Shown here one piece after another: positions 1-4,867 of a stretch of 6,806 nt of DNA. The notes below the pieces were generated by a model that did not search any database, had not been told where the DNA came from, and saw only the letters and a program-made list of their open reading frames with translations. The position numbers were made by a program, and so were the translations under genes. Source of the DNA: Candidatus Zixiibacteriota bacterium (GTDB taxonomy: Bacteria; Zixibacteria; MSB-5A5; GN15; FEB-12). The stretch covers positions 1 to 6,806 of the forward strand of contig JAUVAR010000147.1 in assembly GCA_030591625.1 (NCBI GenBank). Reading direction: 5' to 3'. Numbering within the stretch: the stretch's first letter is position 1; each line of letters opens with the position of its first letter.

Positions 1-755
1 ATCGCAACAGATGTATCCAGCCCCAATCGCTCGCAAATTGATCCAATACTCTTGTTACCAAAACCAGTTCCCATAAATTCGACTTCAATTGACTCAGATG
101 TATAAGTACCCAGTCTCTCCGGTTCCGGTGCCGGTTCAAATTTCTTTATAAGGAGATACAGGTTCATTGGAGAGATTTCGTTGTTCTTACCGATATCCTC
201 CAATGTCTCCTCAACACTCTTGAACCTGACACCATTCGCTTTCAACTCTTTTGTTGCCTTCACAAGATCGATTTCCATTTTCTTTGTAAAGACCTTAAGT
301 GATAGCAATTCAGCGTGTCCGAACGGCGGTTCGTAATCATCCTGTACCACCCAAGTCTCTTTTATAAACTCATTGAAGTCCAACAAATAGGAAAGCGGTG
401 GAAACGGCCAAATCGCTGCCACAACAACCCAAATGGAAAGAACAGAAGAAATGGCTAACTCACGGCGCAACTTCACTCCCTTTCGAGCTCTGTCTTTGAA
501 GTAATTCATCAGTGGCTTCCAGTTGAAATAGGTATGAAATCCACCTGCCACTATAAATAATATGCTCGAAAGAATGTGAACATTCCCCCAGTCTGTCTTG
601 GTCATACCTATCAATTCCCAGGTAATCCAATAAGCGACCCGCCCGGCCGGTACTATATATAAGACTAATCCTGTGACAGACATTATGAGGAATCCAAAAA
701 GAGTAAAAAACGAGGTCAAACCTCGCATATGGATCGGTTTTTTTGGCACTAACAT
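1..755 (-). CDS. DUF4405 domain membrane protein, C-terminus cut by window edge
   Basis: The minus-strand frame is open from 755 to the window edge, giving 251 residues and an incomplete codon. Three hydrophobic segments are visible at about residues 14-36, 56-77 and 100-118. The stretch from residue 38 to 82 contains GRVAYW, then WGNVH, a second His in GGFHTY and then NWKPLMNY. This is the DUF4405 (Pfam) core as I know it. The paired His60 and His74 in adjacent helical positions are the kind of residues that could bind haem, but that is inference. After the membrane part comes a soluble region (residues 140-251) with two short helical modules, one around NEISPMNLY and one around GTGFGNKSIGSICERLGLD, which I associate with the same family. 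Start: ATG at 755 follows AGGAG by only 3 nt, whereas the in-frame GTG at 749 has a 9-nt spacing and may be the true start. A different minus-strand frame starting at 780 looks longer at first but has no family features. The function is unknown. Confidence 0.85.
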   Translation of the reverse strand, partial: MLVPKKPIHMRGLTSFFTLFGFLIMSVTGLVLYIVPAGRVAYWITWELIGMTKTDWGNVHILSSILFIVAGGFHTYFNWKPLMNYFKDRARKGVKLRRELAISSVLSIWVVVAAIWPFPPLSYLLDFNEFIKETWVVQDDYEPPFGHAELLSLKVFTKKMEIDLVKATKELKANGVRFKSVEETLEDIGKNNEISPMNLYLLIKKFEPAPEPERLGTYTSESIEVEFMGTGFGNKSIGSICERLGLDTSVA

Positions 756-1062
756 AATCTCCTGAGTTTTGCTTTTTCATTTAGATAGATTTTGTCATCA
801 TTTGATTCACAGAATCTGATAACCAATCTCCACAGAAATAGGACTTATCCATTACAGTAAAACGTCATCACTTATTGCTACCTGACCTAACTCCTTAACC
901 AAACACTATTTATAATGAAGTACTGTTTTTTATTAATCTTTTTGACGATACAGTGGTCAAACAGACAGAAAGTGAGTTAGCAATAACTAACACAAATAGT
1001 GGATCATTTGTAAAGACACTTGATCTTAATCGACAACCGCTGATTGAAGAAAGGTAAGAACA
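756..1062. other. Divergent intergenic region, no convincing gene
   Basis: This 307-nt AT-rich stretch separates the minus-strand DUF4405 gene from the plus-strand secreted-protein gene and must carry promoters for both. On the plus strand there is a perfect TATAAT at 911-916, but no -35 word lies 15-19 nt before it. A TTGACG at 942-947 has no acceptable -10 after it. Small inverted repeats include GTTAG/CTAAC at 976-980 and 987-991, and GATTC/GAATC at 804-808 and 812-816. Neither is strong enough to call an operator. I see no RNA gene and no open frame with coding character. Confidence 0.5.
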
Positions 1063-1530
1063 ATGAAATTAAAGAACCTCTTACTTACAGCCTTCGCCAT
1101 ATTCGGAATGGCAATGCTTACCTCTCCAGCAACGCAAGCTCAGGTTTGCAACGGAGATGGCACCAATTTCGTTGACCTTAACGGAGATGGTTTCAATGAC
1201 AATGCCCCTGACCATGACGGTGACGGTATCCCCAACGGTCTCGATCCAGACTGGATCAAGAACGCCAAAGATGGCACCGGTCTGAAAAAGGGCCAGCTTG
1301 GTACAAATCAGGGACAGGGCATGGCACAAAACAAAGCCATGACCAAATCTCAGAAGTTCAATCAAATGAAGGCTTACTTCGGAAACATGTTCCAGAAGCG
1401 ACTCGGAGCCACAGGTGCTCAGAGTGGTTCAGGAACAGGCGTCTGTGACGGCTCAGGAGCTGGTGCGGGCGGCGGATCCGGTGTGTGTGATGGAACCGGC
1501 CCTAAAGGCCAAAGGCGTGGCGGGAAATAA
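1063..1530 (+). CDS. Small secreted protein with Asp-rich calcium-type loops and VC(N/D)G motifs
   Basis: The 155-residue product begins with a clear signal peptide: basic MKLK, a hydrophobic run to about residue 20, and likely cleavage after Ala26 (TQA before QV). It should therefore act in the periplasm or outside the cell. Residues 38-63 hold consecutive acidic loops, DLNGDGFND and then DHDGDGIPNGLDPD, resembling thrombospondin type 3 or dockerin calcium-binding repeats (DxDxDG pattern). A central Gln/Lys/Met-rich segment follows (about 72-113). The C-terminus (117-155) is rich in Gly and Ser. Its only three cysteines sit in related motifs: VCNGDG at 28, VCDGSG at 127 and VCDGTG at 141. 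The protein ends with a basic GPKGQRRGGK tail. Start: ATG at 1063 with GAAAGG 8 nt upstream. It is followed by a strong hairpin and the outer-membrane barrel gene 87 nt downstream, so the two are probably co-transcribed. I do not know a named family. Calcium binding is inferred from motif only, and the cysteine motifs might bind metal or form disulfides. Confidence 0.8.
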   Translation: MKLKNLLLTAFAIFGMAMLTSPATQAQVCNGDGTNFVDLNGDGFNDNAPDHDGDGIPNGLDPDWIKNAKDGTGLKKGQLGTNQGQGMAQNKAMTKSQKFNQMKAYFGNMFQKRLGATGAQSGSGTGVCDGSGAGAGGGSGVCDGTGPKGQRRGGK

Positions 1531-1557
1531 TCCTGCTCTTACCTCCTATGTGATAGT

Positions 1558-1585
1558 GGAGATGATGACTTTGGTCATCATCTCC
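1558..1585 (+). terminator. Strong intercistronic stem-loop (partial terminator or mRNA-stabilising hairpin)
   Basis: A perfect 12-bp inverted repeat, GGAGATGATGAC and GTCATCATCTCC, encloses a 4-nt TTTG loop. It can be extended by GATA at 1552-1555 pairing with TATC at 1587-1590 across a small internal loop. It starts 27 nt after the stop of the secreted-protein gene and ends 32 nt before the barrel gene. No T-run follows, so a classical intrinsic terminator is unlikely. A processing, stabilising or attenuating hairpin that sets the ratio of the two proteins fits better. Confidence 0.7.
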
Positions 1586-1617
1586 TTATCCTAATAACAA
1601 GGGAATGAGGAATATTA

Positions 1618-2736
1618 ATGAAGACCCAAATACTACGAACTGCACTGGTAGTGTTTATTCTGATATGTACATCAAATTTAAGGGCTGAGTTGATCACTGA
1701 GGCTGTCGCTGGCAGTGGATATCAAAGCAATCTATTCAATGACTCCAACTCTACAGGCGATACATATGCTTCAATCGGAATCGGTTTGAAATATTATCCC
1801 TCAAATTCTACAGAGTTTAAGGTCGGAGGCGCGTACAATGCGTTTGCTGACAATAAAGACCTGTCCAATTTTACCGGCGATTTATCGTTCACTATTATCC
1901 CCACACCAGAATCATCTCCATTTTCTGTTGCACTTAAAGGCGGTCTGGCGGTGCGTAAATTTGGAGTGCAATATAATTTGTATAATCAAGTTGGGGTTGC
2001 AGTTGGTGCCGACATTGGTTATCGCCTCACACAAAAGATATATCTGCAATCATCCGCTGAGTATCTGAATAACAGCTATTCTAAATCTGATTTCGGATCA
2101 AATCGTGGCTTCGATGTCACTACTGGATTCAATCTATCATTCCTGGGGTCCAATTCGCTGGCCCTTAGTTTTGATTATTCGCACCGATCTTTAGATCAAC
2201 CAAGTCTGGTGCAAGATGGTGAAGTCAATTCTATTATTGAAAGCTCTTCTCAATCAGATGCCTTCGAACTAACTGGCATGCAGCTCAGGTATTCGCGTCC
2301 CCTTGGTGAACGAACCGGACTTAAGTTCTCATTTGGACATCGTCGTTTACATGTGGACAACAACTACGCTGTCCTCGGCTACACAATAGATTATTTGTCT
2401 CCCTGGTCAGATTTATGGGAAGGATCAAGTTTATCGGCTGGCCTGAAACAGATTTTCCCTCACCAGATTATTGCTAACCTCTCATTCGCCTATTTCGACA
2501 AGAGCTATGTAGATGTTATTGAATTCGGTGACACTGACATTGAATCATACTGGATAGATACCCGCGACGATCAGTTATCAACTTTGTCGCTTTCAATTTC
2601 GAGACCAGTATTGTTGCCAAGCGGGAAACAGCTTACACCGACTCTCTATCTGGGATATCGCAACAATCAATCCTCAATAGAATTTTTCGACTATGAAGAT
2701 ATCCAGGCTTCATTCACACTAACCATGAGACTGTGA
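1618..2736 (+). CDS. Outer-membrane beta-barrel protein, unnamed family
   Basis: The product is 372 residues. An N-terminal signal peptide (MKTQILR, hydrophobic core, likely cut after LRA at residue 23) targets it for export. The mature part is a succession of alternating polar and hydrophobic stretches with many aromatics and Gly, for example YASIGIGLKYYP, FKVGGAYNAF, VGVAVGADIGYRL, LALSFDYSH, LKFSFGHRRL and LTPTLYLGYR. They are separated by Asn/Ser/Asp-rich turns. The protein ends on an amphipathic strand, FTLTMRL. This is the pattern of a transmembrane beta-barrel in the outer membrane. The last residue is Leu, not the Phe typical of proteobacterial porins. The early GSGYQSNLF motif also occurs in outer-membrane beta-barrel families. 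Start: ATG at 1618 with TGAGG 7 nt upstream. It lies downstream of the secreted calcium-type protein, which may be its partner or cargo. I cannot assign a substrate, and a porin, an efflux channel or a structural barrel are all possible. Confidence 0.85.
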   Translation: MKTQILRTALVVFILICTSNLRAELITEAVAGSGYQSNLFNDSNSTGDTYASIGIGLKYYPSNSTEFKVGGAYNAFADNKDLSNFTGDLSFTIIPTPESSPFSVALKGGLAVRKFGVQYNLYNQVGVAVGADIGYRLTQKIYLQSSAEYLNNSYSKSDFGSNRGFDVTTGFNLSFLGSNSLALSFDYSHRSLDQPSLVQDGEVNSIIESSSQSDAFELTGMQLRYSRPLGERTGLKFSFGHRRLHVDNNYAVLGYTIDYLSPWSDLWEGSSLSAGLKQIFPHQIIANLSFAYFDKSYVDVIEFGDTDIESYWIDTRDDQLSTLSLSISRPVLLPSGKQLTPTLYLGYRNNQSSIEFFDYEDIQASFTLTMRL

Positions 2737-2750
2737 AGTCTGCTAAAAGT

Positions 2751-2823
2751 AGATAGCTGGTCCAACCTGGCCGTATAAATGTGCGGAGCAGGACCTTTGG
2801 GCGCATTGTGGGACCAGCTATCT
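2751..2823. repeat. 13-bp inverted repeat around a 47-nt loop
   Basis: AGATAGCTGGTCC at 2751-2763 is the exact reverse complement of GGACCAGCTATCT at 2811-2823. The 47 nt between them hold a second GGACC (2791-2795) that could compete for the GGTCC of the left arm. They also hold a possible inner helix (AATG-TG-CG at 2778-2785 with CGCATT further on). The repeat starts 15 nt after the barrel stop codon. There is no T-run on the plus strand, while on the minus strand the left flank reads CTACTTTT. It could be a terminator-like 3' structure of the upstream unit, a structured leader or small RNA, or a miniature element, although no target-site duplication is visible. It matches no riboswitch I recognise. 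Confidence 0.65.
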
Positions 2824-2842
2824 GACCAAAATCTCAGGTACC

Positions 2843-2861
2843 ACAACGAATATTTCGTTGT
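2843..2861. repeat. 8-bp tight hairpin or operator-like palindrome
   Basis: ACAACGAA at 2843-2850 pairs perfectly with TTCGTTGT at 2854-2861 across a TAT loop. It lies 47 nt upstream of the -35 element of the DUF134 promoter and 20 nt after the larger inverted repeat. No T-tract follows, so it is not a standard terminator. It could be a second regulator site or the RNA end-structure of the upstream transcript. Confidence 0.5.
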
Positions 2862-2907
2862 CCCGTATAGCTTTCCAAGAAAAAAGCAGAATATATGAAT
2901 TTTCCTC

Positions 2908-2936
2908 TTGACTAAATCCTGACATCTGCCGATATT
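2908..2936 (+). promoter_or_regulatory. Sigma70-type promoter for the DUF134-NifX operon
   Basis: TTGACT (2908-2913, five of six matches to the -35 consensus) and GATATT (2931-2936, four of six to the -10) are separated by the optimal 17 nt. The predicted transcription start is near 2943, about 30 nt before the TTG start codon at 2974. It therefore falls inside the 20-bp palindrome at 2939-2958. Confidence 0.6.
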
Positions 2937-2938
2937 GT

Positions 2939-2958
2939 TTATGTGCATATGCACATAA
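2939..2958. promoter_or_regulatory. Perfect 20-bp palindrome, probable operator
   Basis: TTATGTGCATATGCACATAA reads identically on both strands. It begins 2 nt after the predicted -10 box, covers the predicted transcription start and ends 2 nt before the AAAGGA ribosome-binding site. A dimeric repressor bound here would block initiation. A dyad at the start site suits a metal- or redox-responsive repressor such as an ArsR-type protein, or autoregulation by the DUF134 protein. The binding protein is inferred, not shown. As RNA it could also fold as a hairpin just upstream of the Shine-Dalgarno sequence. Confidence 0.7.
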
Positions 2959-2960
2959 CG

Positions 2961-2966
2961 AAAGGA
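2961..2966 (+). promoter_or_regulatory. Ribosome-binding site selecting the TTG start at 2974
   Basis: AAAGGA lies 7 nt before TTG 2974 but only 1 nt before the in-frame TTG at 2968. This supports the later start, which also yields the conserved MPRPRK opening of the DUF134 family. Confidence 0.7.
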
Positions 2967-2973
2967 ATTGATT

Positions 2974-3321
2974 TTGCCACGACCTCGAAAAAGACGGTGT
3001 TGCAGACGGTATGAGGCCGACCGGGTCTATAAACCACAAGGCATCCCTATGACTCAGATACAGACAGTTGAAATCCCGATCGATCAGTTTGAGGCGATGC
3101 GTCACTGCGATATAGACCAGATGGATCAAACTCAGGCCGGTGAAATTATGGGCATCTCCAGAGGTACAGTTCAGCGTTTGCTCTCTCTCGGTCGAAGCCA
3201 ACTTCTGGGGGCAATATTAGAAAACTCAGCAATCACAATTAACCTCAAGAAAAGTGAGGAAACCAATGTTAGTATGTGTACCAACAAGCAACAACGCCGG
3301 AATGGAAGGCGTAGTTCATGA
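2974..3321 (+). CDS. DUF134 (UPF0251) helix-turn-helix protein, probable regulator
   Basis: The 115-residue product opens with MPRPRKRRCC, the hallmark N-terminus of the DUF134/UPF0251 family. A domain with IPIDQFEAMRHCDIDQMDQTQAG follows, then the helix-turn-helix region (about residues 47-77) with GEIMGISRGTVQRLLSLGR. This resembles sigma-factor region 4 and normal family members, in which MGVSR.TVQR is conserved. Family members usually end near the ITIN stretch (residue 90). Here a 25-residue Lys/Arg/Ser-rich tail runs on, only because the frame stays open across the start of the next gene, giving a 56-nt overlap with NifX. The start is TTG, chosen for its spacing to AAAGGA and for the family N-terminus. 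It probably binds DNA, and autoregulation through the palindrome at its own promoter is an attractive inference. DUF134 genes commonly neighbour NifX-type cluster-binding proteins, as here. The metal or signal sensed is unknown. Confidence 0.9.
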   Translation: MPRPRKRRCCRRYEADRVYKPQGIPMTQIQTVEIPIDQFEAMRHCDIDQMDQTQAGEIMGISRGTVQRLLSLGRSQLLGAILENSAITINLKKSEETNVSMCTNKQQRRNGRRSS

Positions 3322-3754
3322 GCACTTCGGATCAGCGCCGTTTTTCACTCTCTACAACACTGAATCAGAAAGCTGTGAAGTTATAGAGAATCGAAATGCG
3401 CACCATAGCCACGGCACGTGTCATCCGATGAATCAGCTCACGAAATTCAAAATTGATGCAATAGTCTGTTCCGGTATGGGACGACGTGCAGTTGAAACTC
3501 TCAAGACGGCAGGGATCAGAGCTATGGTAACGAAAGCTGATAATGTCAAAGAAGCGATCAGTCAATTGGCTGATGGAGTCGCCCAGGATATCGATCCGGC
3601 TACCGCCTGTCGTGGTCATGGACATAAACAGCATCTTGATAGCACGGTAGAAGAATTTGGACGTCGATCCGGTTCCGGTAATGGACGTCGTGAAGGAAAC
3701 CATCATGGGCAGCAAGGCAATGGTCGAGGCCGTGTAAACAGAAAGAGGTATTGA
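3266..3754 (+). CDS. NifX/NifB-type iron-molybdenum cluster-binding protein
   Basis: The product is 162 residues with a dinitrogenase iron-molybdenum cofactor biosynthesis domain at about residues 1-108. The MLVCVPTSNN opening, the VHEHFGSAPFFTLYN segment, the HSHGTCHPMNQL segment, IVCSGMGRRAVETLKTAGI and a final VKEAISQLADG helix match the family order. Members bind Fe-S or Fe-Mo type clusters or their precursors in the cytoplasm. Cys at 4, 52, 68 and 115 and the His cluster at 46-53 are candidate ligands. A tail (about 115-162) with CRGHGHKQH and then Gly/Arg/His/Asn-rich sequence is an extension beyond the domain. Start: ATG at 3266 with TGAGG 6 nt upstream. The in-frame GTG at 3254 overlaps that ribosome-binding site and is unlikely. 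It overlaps the DUF134 gene by 56 nt, suggesting translational coupling. No nifB or nitrogenase gene is in view, so a role in another metalloprotein system is more likely than nitrogen fixation. Confidence 0.9.
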   Translation: MLVCVPTSNNAGMEGVVHEHFGSAPFFTLYNTESESCEVIENRNAHHSHGTCHPMNQLTKFKIDAIVCSGMGRRAVETLKTAGIRAMVTKADNVKEAISQLADGVAQDIDPATACRGHGHKQHLDSTVEEFGRRSGSGNGRREGNHHGQQGNGRGRVNRKRY

Positions 3755-3758
3755 AGAT

Positions 3759-4286
3759 ATGGACACAAGAATGAATCAGCAGAATAGGTTGAATGTTGAA
3801 CCAGATGTTGATATGCTACCTATTGTCTATCAGCCTATTGGGATAGTCCATTCCCCTTTTCACAAGATGGATGAAGTGCCGAGGCAAACAATCCTCTCTC
3901 AACAGAGTGAAGGAATCGTGAAAGTGTTCTCCCGTTTTTCAGAGGGTCTGTGTGACTTAGCCGGGTTCTCTCATCTCATACTCACGGTTCATCACCACCG
4001 GGCTATTTCATATTCTCTCAAAACGATTCCAGCGACAGATTCAGTTCCGAGAGGCGTTTTCGCTACTCGAGCACCAAAACGACCAAATTCTATCGGTATC
4101 TCGATTGTCCGGCTTGAATCTATAGAAGATTGTGTCCTTCACGTTCGTGGGCTTGACGTGATTGATGGAACCCCCTTGTTGGACATTAAGCCTTATATCC
4201 CAGAGTTATCCCGACGTCATGGAATAAGATTGGGTTGGCTGGGAGACGCTCTTAAGCATAGGAAGCTTGTTCCAGGAAAGGAATAG
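3759..4286 (+). CDS. TrmO/TsaA-like tRNA methyltransferase family protein
   Basis: The 175-residue product has one TsaA/TrmO (VirR) beta-barrel domain at about residues 22-162. Signature stretches are YQPIGIVHSPF (24-34), VPRQ (40-43), LAGFSHLIL (67-75), RGVFATRAPKRPNSIGISIVRL (98-119) and GLDVIDGTPLLDIKPYIPE (131-149). Characterised TrmO uses S-adenosylmethionine to N6-methylate the threonylcarbamoyl adenosine at position 37 of tRNA-Thr. The family also includes divergent members in metal-related operons, and this short version has only the core domain. Start: ATG at 3759, 4 nt after the NifX stop, with AGAGG about 10 nt upstream. ATG at 3771 is a possible alternative. The tight spacing points to co-transcription with DUF134 and NifX. 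Whether it modifies tRNA or acts on something else here cannot be told from sequence. Confidence 0.87.
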   Translation: MDTRMNQQNRLNVEPDVDMLPIVYQPIGIVHSPFHKMDEVPRQTILSQQSEGIVKVFSRFSEGLCDLAGFSHLILTVHHHRAISYSLKTIPATDSVPRGVFATRAPKRPNSIGISIVRLESIEDCVLHVRGLDVIDGTPLLDIKPYIPELSRRHGIRLGWLGDALKHRKLVPGKE

Positions 4287-4384
4287 TGTCAGTCTGAAAA
4301 TTAGAAGTTAACATCGCGATACGACTTGAAGGGAATATTCCATTTAAGTAAGTGTATTTTTCGTGGTTTTGAAGAGTTACAAGC

Positions 4385-4389
4385 AGGAG
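4385..4389 (+). promoter_or_regulatory. Ribosome-binding site selecting the TTG start at 4398
   Basis: AGGAG lies 8 nt before TTG 4398. The upstream in-frame TTG at 4326 has no comparable site and would add 24 residues with no resemblance to the hotdog family, so 4398 is preferred. Confidence 0.65.
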
Positions 4390-4397
4390 TCTTTATA

Positions 4398-4814
4398 TTG
4401 AATAAAGAATCACTCGAACTACTCCGCAATCAGCAGCATTCTAAATGCCTTCTCTGCGGTTCATCAGATCATCTCGGATTGAATCTGTCTGTTAAACGGA
4501 ACGGCCCCGGTCGTGTAATAGGTTATTCGACTCCAAACTGTTCTCTGCAGAGCTATCCAGGTGAACTACACGGTGGTATCGTTTCACTTCTAATAGACGG
4601 CATAATGACAAACTGTTTATTTGCGGAAGGTATTACAGCTGTCACCGCCCGCTTGAATGTAAGATACCTCCACCCTGTTGATGCTGCTACGAAAGTTGAA
4701 TTGCGCGCCAACCTGACCAAATCAAAAGGTAATGTATATTTTCTCGAAGCATGTCTTTTACAGGGCGACATGGTGAAGGTCAAGGGATCCGCTACATTCA
4801 TGGAGCGCAAGTAA
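4398..4814 (+). CDS. PaaI-like hotdog-fold thioesterase family protein
   Basis: From the TTG at 4398 the product is 138 residues, the usual size for a single hotdog domain. Residues 14-29 (HSKCLLCGSSDHLGLN) form the N-terminal CxxCG segment found in one branch of PaaI-like proteins. Residues 53-73 contain YPGELHGGIVSLLIDGIM, the HGG-(x)n-LxD signature of the 4HBT/PaaI active-site helix. It continues with AVTARLNVRYLHPV, the family's central strand. Such enzymes hydrolyse acyl-CoA thioesters in the cytoplasm, but the substrate here is unknown and some members are not enzymes. The gene follows the TrmO-like gene after 111 nt, so it may be the last gene of the same operon or have its own promoter. 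It converges on threonine synthase, 53 nt away, and I see no clear intrinsic terminator between them. Confidence 0.85.
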   Translation: MNKESLELLRNQQHSKCLLCGSSDHLGLNLSVKRNGPGRVIGYSTPNCSLQSYPGELHGGIVSLLIDGIMTNCLFAEGITAVTARLNVRYLHPVDAATKVELRANLTKSKGNVYFLEACLLQGDMVKVKGSATFMERK

Positions 4815-4867
4815 ATTAGGTTAGAAAGTCTGTCCACCTGATTCGACAAATGTCAGGAGCACTGTAT

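Noticed and set aside
460..780. 106-residue minus-strand frame starting with an ATG at 780
   Set aside because: It overlaps the true DUF4405 frame, which shows transmembrane helices and family motifs, while this frame has no recognisable features.
872..986. TTATTGCTA (872-880) and TAGCAATAA (978-986), a 9-bp inverted match in the divergent region
   Set aside because: The arms are 97 nt apart in AT-rich DNA, the flanks do not extend the match, and one such pair could arise by chance.
1081..1365. 94-residue minus-strand frame opposite the secreted-protein gene
   Set aside because: It is an antisense shadow produced by the Asp/Gly repeat codons of the real gene.
2779..2898. A 39-codon plus-strand frame (begins MCGAGPLGAL) in the intergenic region before DUF134
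   Set aside because: It has no good ribosome-binding site, lies across two hairpins and has no known family likeness. A frame this short is expected by chance.
2968..2970. TTG at 2968 as start of the DUF134 gene
   Set aside because: It is only 1 nt from the Shine-Dalgarno sequence and would add MIL before the conserved MPRPRK start.
2691..3201. Two overlapping minus-strand frames (2691-2954 and 2818-3201)
   Set aside because: They run antisense over the barrel end, the regulatory region and the clearly real DUF134 gene, and show no domain or signal features.
3365..3766. 133-residue minus-strand frame opposite the NifX-like gene
   Set aside because: It is an antisense shadow, since the plus-strand gene has a full family domain and good start signals.
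4815..4867. Possible terminator between the convergent hotdog and threonine synthase genes
   Set aside because: Only a 5-bp CCTGA/TCAGG stem with an 11-nt loop and no T-run is present, too weak to call.
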